Positions 1-9,510 are shown, counted from the first letter of the stretch. The stretch: 64,000 nucleotides of DNA from Winogradskyella costae (GCF_013403865.1 NZ_JABFDK010000008.1:124001-188000); one strand, 5' to 3'. Notes: generated by a model from the sequence alone, not told the origin. Made by a program: numbers and translations.

Positions 1-1
1 A

Positions 2-421
2 AAAACGGATTATGAAAAATTAGTTTTTGAAATTAGAACTGATGGATCAATTAATCCTAAAGATGCTTTAACAGAAGCTGCTAAAATATTAATTCACCAC
101 TTCATGTTATTCTCTGATGAGCGTATCACTTTAGAAGCTGATGAAATTGCACAGACTGAAACTTATGATGAAGAATCACTTCACATGAGACAACTATTGA
201 AAACTAAATTAGTTGATATGGATCTTTCTGTACGTGCGCTTAATTGTTTAAAAGCTGCAGAAGTAGATACTTTAGGAGACTTAGTATCGTTCAATAAAAA
301 CGATTTAATGAAATTCAGAAACTTCGGTAAGAAGTCTTTAACAGAGCTAGAAGAACTAGTAAATGTTAAAGGTTTAAACTTCGGAATGGATTTAAGCAAA
401 TATAAATTAGATAAAGACTAA
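2..421 (+). CDS. rpoA: DNA-directed RNA polymerase subunit alpha, C-terminal part (5' end outside window)
   Basis: The frame is open from the first bases and ends at TAA 419-421, so only the last 139 residues are present. They hold the end of the N-terminal dimerisation domain (reading [22 protein letters not shown]) and the alpha C-terminal domain, with the helix-hairpin-helix pattern [13 protein letters not shown] and [15 protein letters not shown]. This domain binds UP-element DNA and activators. The next gene is rplQ, the normal end of the bacterial alpha operon. The apparent ATG at 104 is internal and is not the start. Identification is secure. Confidence 0.97.
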   Translation, partial: KTDYEKLVFEIRTDGSINPKDALTEAAKILIHHFMLFSDERITLEADEIAQTETYDEESLHMRQLLKTKLVDMDLSVRALNCLKAAEVDTLGDLVSFNKNDLMKFRNFGKKSLTELEELVNVKGLNFGMDLSKYKLDKD

Positions 422-429
422 ATATAGTA

Positions 430-481
430 TGCCATTCTTGTTTCATCACTAAGCATAGTCGAAGTGAAAGTAGGAATGGCA
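430..481. repeat. Inverted repeat / hairpin between rpoA and rplQ
   Basis: The ends TGCCATTC and GAATGGCA pair perfectly, and the inner parts (TTTCATCACT, AGTGAAAG) pair imperfectly. The centre, AGCATAGTCGAAGTG, resembles a short intergenic repeat common in flavobacterial genomes. No T-run follows directly, so it is more likely an mRNA processing or stability element, or a mobile palindrome, than a terminator. It sits inside what should be one operon. Confidence 0.6.
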
Positions 482-561
482 TTCATATTTGAAATAATTA
501 TTATTAATCATATTTTGCTCCTCAAAAAAGAGTTTAGTAGCAAGATGAGAAAACAAAAGTC

Positions 562-1044
562 ATGAGACACGGAAAAAAATTCAACCACTTAGGAAGACAG
601 ACAGCACACAGAAAGTCAATGTTAGCTAATATGGCTTGTTCTTTAATAGAGCACAAGCGTATTAACACTACCGTTGCAAAAGCGAAAGCTTTAAAGCAGT
701 TTGTAGAACCTATGATTACAAAATCTAAAACAGATACGACGCACAACAGACGTATTGTTATGGCTAAGCTAAGACAAACAGAAGTTGTTGCAGAATTGTT
801 TAGAGATGTAGCACCAAAGATTGGTGATCGTCCAGGTGGTTATACACGTATCATCAAATTAGGAAACAGATTAGGAGATAACGCTGATATGGCAATGATA
901 GAATTAGTTGATTACAACGAAATCTACAACGCTGACAAAGCACCTAAGAAAACAACTCGTAGAAGTAGAAGAGGAGGAAGTAAGGCTGCAGCTACTGCAC
1001 CTGCTGCTACTGAAACTAAAGCTTCAAACGAAGAAGAAGAATAG
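562..1044 (+). CDS. rplQ: 50S ribosomal protein L17
   Basis: A 160-residue protein starting [17 protein letters not shown], the conserved L17 start, and continuing with the typical [21 protein letters not shown] and [27 protein letters not shown] stretches. L17 is a component of the large ribosomal subunit near the exit tunnel. The core ends near residue 125. The last 35 residues form a low-complexity Lys/Arg then Ala/Thr/Glu tail, as in many Bacteroidota L17 proteins. It follows rpoA by 140 bp and closes the alpha operon; a terminator-like hairpin lies about 120 bp downstream. Confidence 0.97.
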   Translation: MRHGKKFNHLGRQTAHRKSMLANMACSLIEHKRINTTVAKAKALKQFVEPMITKSKTDTTHNRRIVMAKLRQTEVVAELFRDVAPKIGDRPGGYTRIIKLGNRLGDNADMAMIELVDYNEIYNADKAPKKTTRRSRRGGSKAAATAPAATETKASNEEEE

Positions 1045-1162
1045 TAAATATGCTAACGAAAGTTCGAGAAGATTTTCAATTCAATGTGAATAAAAAATTT
1101 GCACTGGCTTTCGTATTACACAAATCTCGATTATCGAGTGTTAATAAGCATTAATAAATATA

Positions 1163-1196
1163 AAGGATAGACTGTTTCAGTTTATCCTTTTTTTTT
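1163..1196 (+). terminator. Rho-independent terminator after rplQ
   Basis: The stem AAGGATAgACTG / CAGTttATCCTT has a 3-base loop and runs straight into about nine T residues. It is placed correctly to end the ribosomal alpha operon, before the unrelated carA gene. Confidence 0.8.
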
Positions 1197-1453
1197 GGAT
1201 TTTTGCAAAGTATAGTAGAATGCTTTGGGCGTTACCCAACAAGTTTATAAAAAAAACTTATTCGGTCGCGCTTTCACTACTCGCTCTCTGCGAGGAGCTC
1301 AAACAAACCGTTCTAATACGAAGTATTCACGATTTCGAATATATAAAATGAAATTATGAGTAATCGCTAACGCAAACCATAGGTTGAGAAAAACCTACAA
1401 GAAATGAGTAAAAACATCGATTTAATAGCACTAAACGACTCAACGCAATAACA
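1197..1453. repeat. Intergenic region with a degenerate flavobacterial intergenic repeat
   Basis: Between the rplQ terminator and carA lies non-coding sequence with unusual GC-rich words: GGGCGTTACCC near 1228, GGTCGCGCTTTCACTACTC near 1263, then CTCTGCGAGGAGCTCAAAC and an AACCGTTCTAATACG segment. This word order (GGGCGTT, then GGTCG-GGCTTTC, ACTCGC and GAGCTCAAAC) matches from memory a repeat found in many copies in flavobacterial intergenic regions. Inside it, TTTATAAAAAAAACTTAT and CTCTCTGCGAGGAGCTC form small hairpins. No convincing ORF is present. The carA promoter must lie in its second half, but I see no clear TAnnTTTG box. Confidence 0.45.
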
Positions 1454-2557
1454 ATGAAATACAAACAAAGAAAAAAAGCCCTTATTCTTTTAGCAGACGG
1501 AACAATTTTTCATGGTAAGTCCATAGGAAAAGAAGGTTCTGCTTTTGGTGAAGTTTGTTTTAATACTGGTACAACAGGTTATCAAGAAATCTTTACAGAC
1601 CCTTCTTATTACGGTCAATTAATGGTAACGACCAATGCACATATTGGCAATTACGGAACCAAAGAAGAAGAAGTAGAATCTGATGATGTTAAAATAGCAG
1701 GTTTAATATGTAAGAACTTCAGTTTTAATTATTCTAGACCCGCAGCCGATGGATCTTTAGAAGAATTCTTTGAAAAGCACAATACTTTAGCCATTGCAGA
1801 TGTAGATACTAGGGCATTGGTAAGCTACATCAGAGATAATGGAGCTATGAATGCTGTAATTACAACTGAGATAGACGATATTGAGGGACTCAAAAAGCAA
1901 TTAGCTGAATTTCCTTCAATGAAAGGTTTAGAATTAGCATCAAAAGTGTCAACCAAGGAACCTTATTTTGTTGGTGATGAAAATGCGACTTATAAGATTG
2001 CTGCTTTAGATATTGGTATTAAAAAGAACATCCTTAGAAATTTAGCGAAGCGGGATGCTTACATCAAAGTGTTTCCTTATAACGCAAAGTACGAAGACTT
2101 AGAAGCTTTTAATCCAGATGGCTATTTCTTATCAAATGGACCTGGTGATCCAGAACCGTTATCTGATGCTATCAATTTAGCAAAAGAAATTATTGCAAAT
2201 AACAAACCCTTATTCGGAATTTGCCTAGGACATCAAGTCATTGCTTTGGCCAATGGAATTTCAACGTATAAAATGCATAATGGTCACAGAGGTATTAATC
2301 ACCCAGTAAAAAATTTAGTGACGGGTAAAGGTGAAATTACTTCTCAAAATCATGGATTCGCCATCAACAGAGAAGAAACTGAGGCTAATACTAATGTAGA
2401 AATTACACATGTACATTTAAATGACCATACAGTTGCAGGTATCAAATTAAAAGACAAAAATTGTTTTTCAGTTCAGTACCATCCAGAAGCAAGTCCTGGA
2501 CCAAATGACTCCTTGTATTTGTTTGATCAATTTATAGAAAATATAAAAAATAATTAA
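1454..2557 (+). CDS. carA: Carbamoyl-phosphate synthase small subunit (glutaminase)
   Basis: A 367-residue protein with the CarA N-terminal domain (LADGTIFHGKSIG, GEVCFNTGTTGYQEIFTDPSYYGQ, TRALVSYIRDNGAMNAVI) and a C-terminal class-I glutamine amidotransferase domain. The nucleophile cysteine is in FGICLGHQVIALA, and the His-Glu pair is in VQYHPEASPGP. It releases ammonia from glutamine for carbamoyl phosphate synthesis, feeding arginine and pyrimidine pathways together with CarB, which is not in this window. The start MKYKQRKKALILLADG fits the family. It stands alone between two terminators. Confidence 0.97.
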   Translation: MKYKQRKKALILLADGTIFHGKSIGKEGSAFGEVCFNTGTTGYQEIFTDPSYYGQLMVTTNAHIGNYGTKEEEVESDDVKIAGLICKNFSFNYSRPAADGSLEEFFEKHNTLAIADVDTRALVSYIRDNGAMNAVITTEIDDIEGLKKQLAEFPSMKGLELASKVSTKEPYFVGDENATYKIAALDIGIKKNILRNLAKRDAYIKVFPYNAKYEDLEAFNPDGYFLSNGPGDPEPLSDAINLAKEIIANNKPLFGICLGHQVIALANGISTYKMHNGHRGINHPVKNLVTGKGEITSQNHGFAINREETEANTNVEITHVHLNDHTVAGIKLKDKNCFSVQYHPEASPGPNDSLYLFDQFIENIKNN

Positions 2558-2582
2558 GACAAGCTTATTTTTTAAAATAGAC

Positions 2583-2616
2583 AACGCAATAAAATTTTAT
2601 TTTTATTGCGTTTTTT
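2583..2616 (+). terminator. Rho-independent terminator after carA
   Basis: The stem is AACGCAATAAAA / TTTTATTGCGTT with a T-rich loop and a T tail. Its stem sequence is almost the same as that of the terminator at 5251-5286. Confidence 0.85.
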
Positions 2617-2758
2617 AGTTAAGAGTAAAGGGTATTTAGTTTAAACTTTAATCTAGAAATGAATAACTTATTTTGAAGTGTATTTCTGTTGTTAAATATT
2701 AGTAACCTTAATAATTTCACTTTTAAAAAAACTATATTTGATACTGATCTTCAATTTT

Positions 2759-5188
2759 ATGACCAAACTCTATACAGCGTGTCTCCTTCTTTTCTGCACT
2801 CTATTAATTGCGCAGAGTCCAGCAAGTTCTGTGGATAATGAATTATTAGGAAAGTACGAGTCGTATTTTAAACTACCAAGAGAATCACTATTTGTACACC
2901 TTAATAAAACAACCTTTATTGTTGGAGAAAGTGTCTGGTTTAAATCTTATGTTTTTGACAGACACAATAGTTTACGATCTAAAAAAACAACAAATGTCAA
3001 TGTTGGCATTTATGATGAAGATGGGCAACTCGTTAAAAATCATTTGTGGCTTTGCTATGATGGATCAGGAAAGGGTAATATTCAAATTGATTCTACATTT
3101 AAAACAGGCGAATATTATATAAAAGCGTCTACAAATTGGATGAAGAATTTTGAAGAAAATGATGCCTTCATTCAAAAAATTAAAATAATTAGTAACGACA
3201 TACAAGAGTATAAACCAGATGTTATTAATACGGAGTATGATATACAGTTTTTACCCGAGGGAGGTCACTTAATTACAGATGTCAATAATAACGTAGGTTT
3301 TAAAATAATTGATAATAAAGGTGAAGGCGTTAAAGTTATAGGAACTATTTATGACGATTCTGATGTGGAGATTACCTCCTTTAAGAGTAATACTTTTGGA
3401 ATTGCTAGTTTTTTATTTAATCCTCAAAAAGGAAAGCAATATGTAGCTAAACTAACAACAAGTAATAGTAGGGAAATTACTCAAGATATTACTAATATAG
3501 ACCCTACAGGTATTGCAATTAAAGTAAATAGTCAACATCCAGAAAAGGTTTATGTTACGGTAAGTACCAATAACGAAACGCTGAAATATATTAAGAACAA
3601 TACTTATAGATTGTTGTTACATAAAAATGGTGAATTAAAATCTTTACCATTTTCATTTCAGGATAAAATAACTCAGATTTTTGAGTATTCCAAATCGGAT
3701 TTATTTAAAGGGGTAAATACATTTACTGTTATTGATGAAAATAACACACCATTATTAGAACGTTTAATTTATATTAATAAGAGTATTGACGATGGTAATG
3801 AGATTTTAATAAGCGCTCTCAATGTGACTGAAGACTCTATCTCAGTTTCAATATACCCAGCAATAAATAAAACATCAGGGGATCATAAAGAGTACACCGA
3901 TTTAAGTATCTCTGTTTTACCTGAAAGTACTATGAGTTATGATCCAAATCATAATATTATATCTGCAAATAAACTCAAACCGTATGTAAAGGGCTATGTA
4001 GAAAAGGCTAGTTATTATTTTACAGACGTCACGAACAAAAAAAGGTTTGAGTTAGATTTATTACTATTAACACAAGGTTGGAGCAGATACAATTGGCATT
4101 CCATTTTTAATAATACACCTAAAGCGTTATATGAATTTGAGAACGGTGTGGTTTTAGAGGGAAAAATACACTCTTCAGAAGAAATAACTAAAATACGAAT
4201 TCAAGAACCCAAGCTTATTGGAAATAAATGGAACACAGTAGATGTAAATGAAGATAATGATTTTAGAATAGATAATTTTTTTGTGCTAAAAGATGAAATT
4301 ATAAGAGTCTCTTATATGGATAAAGATGGAAAATTGATTAAACCCAAAATTTATCTTAATGCAAAACTGAATGCTTTCAAGGACTATATTTCAAATAAAG
4401 ATTTAAGATATAACAATTCAATATTAAAAGAAACACCATTTTTAAGTGAAAGTAATTTTGATAATTTCTTTTATAATGATGTGATAGAATTAGAAGAAGT
4501 TTTATTAGAGTCTAAAGTTCCTGAGAAAAAAGCTAATTTCACAGGGGTAAAAATGAATTCTTTATCAGGTAGAGACAACTATACACAGGTAACGCAAGGT
4601 GTAGTTAGCAGTTTTCCAAATATTTTAGGATACATTAATGCAAATGGTTACTCAGTAAGCCAATCGTCGCAGACTGGTGGAGTTCAAATTAATAGCAGAA
4701 TACCTATTACTATAAATGCCAGCCAATCTCCAGCAGTTTTTTTAGACGATGTACAATTAACAGATTTTGATTTTTTACTCAATAGGTCAACGGCAGATTT
4801 TGAAGGAATAAATATTGATAAAACTGGTTTTGGAGCAGGAATGATAGGCGCGAACGGAGTTATTAGATTATATACACGTAGAACTGCTCTTGGAGGCATA
4901 ACGAAAGAAGATGAATTTGCTTTTATAAAATTAGCAAATAACGGGTTTACCGAAGCCAAAAGTTTTTATGCACCAAAATATAAAAGTTATAGCTCAGATC
5001 TTTTTAAATACTATGGTGTTATAGCTTGGTTTCCAAATGTTTTTATCGCTGATAATAAATCGCAAATATTGAAGTTTCCTGACACAAAAAGTGATATTAT
5101 TAAGTTTTATATTGAAGGTTATGATTCGCATGGAAAATTTGTATCACAAATTTCGACACTAAATTTAAAGACTAGACTGAAGGATTAA
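2759..5188 (+). CDS. Large envelope protein with MG2-like N-terminus and TonB-plug-like C-terminus
   Basis: About 809 residues from ATG 2759; an upstream TTG at 2738 would add seven residues before the signal peptide and is less likely. The start MTKLYTACLLLFCTLLIAQS is a clear signal peptide. Residues about 40-130 carry the macroglobulin-like pattern SLFVHLNKTTFIVGESVWFK seen in Bacteroidota MG2 proteins. The middle looks like further beta-sandwich modules. Residues about 600-710 read like a TonB-receptor plug (AVFLDDVQLTD...GANGVIRLYTRR) without a following beta-barrel. Such proteins are common, poorly characterised envelope proteins of Bacteroidetes. It is flanked by terminators and is therefore monocistronic. 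A role in polymer or protein handling at the outer membrane is only a guess. Confidence 0.75.
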   Translation: MTKLYTACLLLFCTLLIAQSPASSVDNELLGKYESYFKLPRESLFVHLNKTTFIVGESVWFKSYVFDRHNSLRSKKTTNVNVGIYDEDGQLVKNHLWLCYDGSGKGNIQIDSTFKTGEYYIKASTNWMKNFEENDAFIQKIKIISNDIQEYKPDVINTEYDIQFLPEGGHLITDVNNNVGFKIIDNKGEGVKVIGTIYDDSDVEITSFKSNTFGIASFLFNPQKGKQYVAKLTTSNSREITQDITNIDPTGIAIKVNSQHPEKVYVTVSTNNETLKYIKNNTYRLLLHKNGELKSLPFSFQDKITQIFEYSKSDLFKGVNTFTVIDENNTPLLERLIYINKSIDDGNEILISALNVTEDSISVSIYPAINKTSGDHKEYTDLSISVLPESTMSYDPNHNIISANKLKPYVKGYVEKASYYFTDVTNKKRFELDLLLLTQGWSRYNWHSIFNNTPKALYEFENGVVLEGKIHSSEEITKIRIQEPKLIGNKWNTVDVNEDNDFRIDNFFVLKDEIIRVSYMDKDGKLIKPKIYLNAKLNAFKDYISNKDLRYNNSILKETPFLSESNFDNFFYNDVIELEEVLLESKVPEKKANFTGVKMNSLSGRDNYTQVTQGVVSSFPNILGYINANGYSVSQSSQTGGVQINSRIPITINASQSPAVFLDDVQLTDFDFLLNRSTADFEGINIDKTGFGAGMIGANGVIRLYTRRTALGGITKEDEFAFIKLANNGFTEAKSFYAPKYKSYSSDLFKYYGVIAWFPNVFIADNKSQILKFPDTKSDIIKFYIEGYDSHGKFVSQISTLNLKTRLKD

Positions 5189-5250
5189 TCGCTCATTTTA
5201 GAACGAAATAAGATAATGTTTCATTTTAAATATTTTGACACTTTACCAAA

Positions 5251-5286
5251 AACGCAATAAAACACCTGTTTTATTGCGTTTTTTTA
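5251..5286 (+). terminator. Rho-independent terminator after the MG2-like gene
   Basis: A perfect 13-bp stem, AACGCAATAAAAC / GTTTTATTGCGTT, has a 4-base loop and is followed by T residues. The stem shares AACGCAATAAAA with the carA terminator 2.7 kb upstream. Confidence 0.9.
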
Positions 5287-5357
5287 GTTACGAAATCATT
5301 ATCGTTAGTATTAATCATAAATATGATTTTTGTTCTGTTTTAAGCTGTAGATTTTCG

Positions 5358-5365
5358 TAAATTTG
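5358..5365 (+). promoter_or_regulatory. Predicted -7 promoter box of eno (TAAATTTG)
   Basis: TAAATTTG matches the Bacteroidota -7 consensus TAnnTTTG and lies 63 bp before the eno start, after the previous terminator. It is preceded by TTCG, as are the equivalent boxes before gltA and mdh. The nearest upstream TTG (5330) is 25 bp away, a little far for a -33 element. Confidence 0.55.
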
Positions 5366-5416
5366 GGTAACCTAAAGGGCTCACATGCAACTTTAAGGTT
5401 TAAAATTGTTAACTAA

Positions 5417-6724
<1,308 letters not shown>

Positions 6725-6738
6725 GTTTTTTTGGATTG

Positions 6739-6815
6739 TCCTCTTGAGGATTAGTGAGAAACAAAATATTTTTTGTTTTGAAACTACCGAGCGAAGCTCT
6801 TAGGGGTGTTTTTTT
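6739..6815 (+). terminator. Hairpins in the eno 3' region
   Basis: Just after the eno stop are TCCTCTTGAGGA (6739-6750) and then GAGC-GAA-GCTC (6789-6799), the latter followed by a seven-T run at 6809-6815. Together they are a plausible but weaker terminator for eno, ahead of the strong one at 6879. Confidence 0.45.
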
Positions 6816-6878
6816 GAATGTATAGAAAAATACACAATTAGAATAGACCATCCAACTAAATATGCTGAACATATACTA

Positions 6879-6914
6879 AACCATCTAAAATTTAATATTT
6901 TAGATGGTTTTTTT
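6879..6914 (+). terminator. Strong Rho-independent terminator before the peptide island
   Basis: A perfect 13-bp stem, AACCATCTAAAAT / ATTTTAGATGGTT, with a five-base loop and a run of T residues. It marks the boundary between the eno unit and the accessory island. Confidence 0.9.
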
Positions 6915-6993
6915 ATGTCTGAAGTTATATACTATTATAACTTTAGTATAATAATTAAGTTAGATATATAGAATAATATAGTTCAACTACACC

Positions 6994-7023
6994 TTTATTA
7001 TTATTATTATTATTATTATTATT
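6994..7023. repeat. (TTA)n microsatellite, about ten units
   Basis: An uninterrupted trinucleotide tract of TTA lies about 125 bp upstream of the response-regulator start and outside any ORF. It is followed at once by TTTGTGAG. The island's first promoter probably lies nearby, so changes in tract length could alter promoter spacing. That role is inference. Confidence 0.8.
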
Positions 7024-7110
7024 TGTGAGAAAAAAGTATTAATTTTATACAAATTCTTACCCTAAGGATTAATTAATTCATTGTTGATTACACATATTTA
7101 ATTTTTTGAT

Positions 7111-7127
7111 AGCCTAAAGATTAGGCT
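7111..7127. promoter_or_regulatory. Small inverted repeat in the leader of the response-regulator gene
   Basis: AGCCTAA-AGA-TTAGGCT is a perfect 7-bp inverted repeat ending 20 bp before the ATG at 7148. It could be an operator for autoregulation or an mRNA hairpin near the ribosome entry site. No T-run follows. Confidence 0.4.
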
Positions 7128-7147
7128 CTAAGACCTGTGCTATATTG

Positions 7148-7828
7148 ATGAATAAAAAATCCATTAACGTCTTAATTATAGACGACCATCCCATTATTAT
7201 TGAAGCGGTTATTAACACACTTCAATATATGCAAGACCAATCAGATAAGTTGTGTTTTAAAACCGAAAATGCTTCCGATTGCGAAACCGCTCATCAAAAA
7301 ATACAAAGCTATTCTGAAGCAAAACCTTTAGATTTGGTCATCTTAGATTTAAGTCTACCGCCAGCTCCACACCTTAATTTACAATCTGGTGATGATTTGG
7401 GTGTACTTATTAGAGAACAATACCCAAATACTAAGATATTGGTCATTACGTCATATACCAATAGTCATAGAATTAGGCAAACCATTAATACCTATAATCC
7501 TTTGGGCTTTTTAAATAAGCAAGATGTAGGTTTTTCAAATTATATTAGTGCTATAAATAAGGTGCTATCTGGAGAAATACATTATAGTAAAACAATTATA
7601 AATGCTATTAAGCAAAAGTCACTCAATAATATTCAATTAGATACTTATGATATTATAATACTTAAAGAACTTGCTAATGGCTCTAATATGAGAGATTTGT
7701 TAAAGTTAGTGCATTTGTCTAAATCTGCAATAGATAAGAGATAACGACTTTTAAAACAAAAATTTAGTATTGAGAGTAATAGTGATAGAGATTTAGTGTT
7801 GGCTGCTAAATCTAAAGGGTTTATTTAG
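7148..7828 (+). pseudogene. LuxR/NarL-type response regulator with an in-frame stop in its DNA-binding domain
   Basis: The receiver domain (residues 1-130) is intact: acidic pocket D12-D13, phospho-acceptor D67 in LVILDLSL, T101 in ITSYT and K124 in FLNKQD. A linker leads to a C-terminal LuxR-type helix-turn-helix, LDTYDIIILKELANGSN...LSKSAIDKR. There TAA (7742-7744) interrupts it, but the same frame continues RLLKQKFSIESN and on to TAG at 7826-7828, the normal end of such proteins. One base change therefore explains the stop. The truncated product loses the end of the recognition helix and the last helix, so DNA binding should fail. No histidine kinase is adjacent. It stands first in the peptide island and was probably its regulator. 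The start is ATG 7148; a TTG at 7145 is also possible. Confidence 0.8.
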
Positions 7829-7840
7829 ATTTCCGTTTTT

Positions 7841-7863
7841 GCTTACTTTAAAGTAAGCTTTTG
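7841..7863 (+). terminator. Palindrome with T-rich tail after the response-regulator gene
   Basis: GCTTACTTTAAAGTAAGC is a perfect 18-bp palindrome followed by TTTTGTG. It may end the regulator transcript. The T tail is short, so it could instead be an operator for the next gene. Confidence 0.5.
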
Positions 7864-7919
7864 TGTACTAGCTTTTGTTTTTAATACCTTAATTTTAAGC
7901 TTCTTAAAAGATTAAGGAT

Positions 7920-9506
7920 TTGAAAGATGCATCTGTTTTTTTACTTGCACAGCTTCTAAAAGAATTTAAGTATTCTATTAGTAAGCAGCAATTGGCATTA
8001 AGATTACTTAGCGATCCAGATAATTTAGTTTTAAGTTTTACAAATTCTTTAGATTATTTTAATGTAGAACACATTGCGGCTAATGTTCCAAAAACGGCAT
8101 TAGAGCAACTGCCTCAACATTTTATTGCACAAGTAAGTAATGGTAAAACGGAATATATTGTTTTGGCATCTAAAGAAACTAACAACACCATAAAAATTCA
8201 GTTAAGTGAAGAAAAAATAGTAACGCTTACTGAAAACGAATTTTTAAATGACTGGACAGGTTTTATAATTGCCATTGAAGAAAACAAAGCGGTTAGTAAA
8301 GCTTCTTTATCAAAGGATTCTATTACTAAAGTTTTTCTGCTATTGTTTTCCTTATCATTTTTGGGATATGTATTTCTCGTCACAAACTCAATGTTGTTAA
8401 CTACAAATTTTGCATTATCACTTATTGGTCTTGGTTTAGGGTATCTTATTATTAAGGAGAAAATTGGGCAACAAACCTTTGCTTCCAAATACTGTAAAAT
8501 AACTTCTACTGTAAGTTGCGAAAATGTATTAAACTCTAAAAGTGCCAAGGTTTTTAAAACTATTGACCTAAGTGATACGGTTATAATGTATTTTACAGCT
8601 ATTACTGTCTTTAATTTGTTACAACCTCATAGTGTTTTGGTTTTTATAATTTCAGCAATTGCGTTACCAGTAGTTTTATATTCAATTTACCAACAATATT
8701 TTACGATTAAAAAGTGGTGTCCGTTATGTTTGGGTGTAGCATCTGTTTTGCTATTACAATTTTTTACACTTACAACTATTTATAAAACAACTTTATATCA
8801 ATACAGTGATATTTTTTTGTTAATATCCGTTTTAGGTATAACAATAATAGGTTGGTTAGCACTTAAACCATTATTAGTTTTAGAACAAAAAAATACTACG
8901 CTCGAAATTGAAAATTTAAGTTTTAGAAGAAATCATAAATTGTTTATTCCTTATTATAACGCGTTAACACAACTTGACACAGAAGATTGTACTATACCGC
9001 AAATTGTACTAGGAGCTGAAAACCCAATCATAAAACTTACAATTATTACCAATCCTTTATGCAAAAGCTGTATCGAAGCTCATAAAACATATATAGATTT
9101 ATTACAAAAGTATAAGGATAGCATTCAGTTAAACTTTAGGTTTTTAGTTCCAAATAAAGATAGAGCAGACAATAAAACTATAATCTCAGAACGCTTACTG
9201 CAATTGTATTTTGAAAACGATACAAAAGTTTTTTTAAACGCTTTTAATGATTGGTATAGCAATGGCAATACAAAAATATGGACTAAAAAATGGGGGAAAT
9301 GTAAAGATTTAAAGTATAATAAAATACTAAGTCAACAAATATATTGGTGCTTAAAACAAGGGATAGAAAGCACACCTATAATTTTAATTAACAAAAAACT
9401 TTTTCCAAAAAATTATAGCTTTAAAGACATTGAGCATTTTGTTGAACCAATCTTAGAACAAGAGATGTTAAAAACTAAAAAAGAGATTAATAATATTCAT
9501 GCATGA
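7920..9506 (+). CDS. Membrane protein with dead C39-like domain, VKOR domain and thioredoxin domain
   Basis: 528 residues. Residues 1-135 have the look of a C39 bacteriocin-peptidase fold (EQLPQHFIAQVSNGKTEYIVL, then FLNDWTGFIIAI) but contain no cysteine, so it cannot be an active cysteine peptidase. Residues about 140-330 are hydrophobic helices of a vitamin K epoxide reductase-like domain, with loop cysteines C192 and C200 (SCENVLNS) and active-site C267-P-L-C270. Residues about 350-520 form a thioredoxin-like domain with C381-K-S-C384 and a cis-proline motif STPIIL. VKOR-thioredoxin proteins catalyse disulfide formation in exported proteins, passing electrons to quinones. The following genes encode cysteine-containing peptides, so oxidative folding of those peptides is the likely job; the C39-like part may bind their leaders. 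Translation must start at TTG 7920 or a similar rare codon, since no ATG fits. Confidence 0.82.
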   Translation: MKDASVFLLAQLLKEFKYSISKQQLALRLLSDPDNLVLSFTNSLDYFNVEHIAANVPKTALEQLPQHFIAQVSNGKTEYIVLASKETNNTIKIQLSEEKIVTLTENEFLNDWTGFIIAIEENKAVSKASLSKDSITKVFLLLFSLSFLGYVFLVTNSMLLTTNFALSLIGLGLGYLIIKEKIGQQTFASKYCKITSTVSCENVLNSKSAKVFKTIDLSDTVIMYFTAITVFNLLQPHSVLVFIISAIALPVVLYSIYQQYFTIKKWCPLCLGVASVLLLQFFTLTTIYKTTLYQYSDIFLLISVLGITIIGWLALKPLLVLEQKNTTLEIENLSFRRNHKLFIPYYNALTQLDTEDCTIPQIVLGAENPIIKLTIITNPLCKSCIEAHKTYIDLLQKYKDSIQLNFRFLVPNKDRADNKTIISERLLQLYFENDTKVFLNAFNDWYSNGNTKIWTKKWGKCKDLKYNKILSQQIYWCLKQGIESTPIILINKKLFPKNYSFKDIEHFVEPILEQEMLKTKKEINNIHA

Positions 9507-9510
9507 ATGA

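Noticed and set aside
908..1093. Frame overlapping the end of rplQ
   Set aside because: It arises from the repetitive Arg/Glu-coding tail of rplQ in another frame and lacks protein-like composition.
6994..7023. Repeat tract as part of a CRISPR array
   Set aside because: It is a pure trinucleotide tract with no spacers and no cas genes. No direct-repeat/spacer pattern was seen anywhere in the window.
7920..8330. Active C39 peptidase domain in the VKOR protein
   Set aside because: There is no cysteine in the first 190 residues, so no catalytic nucleophile.
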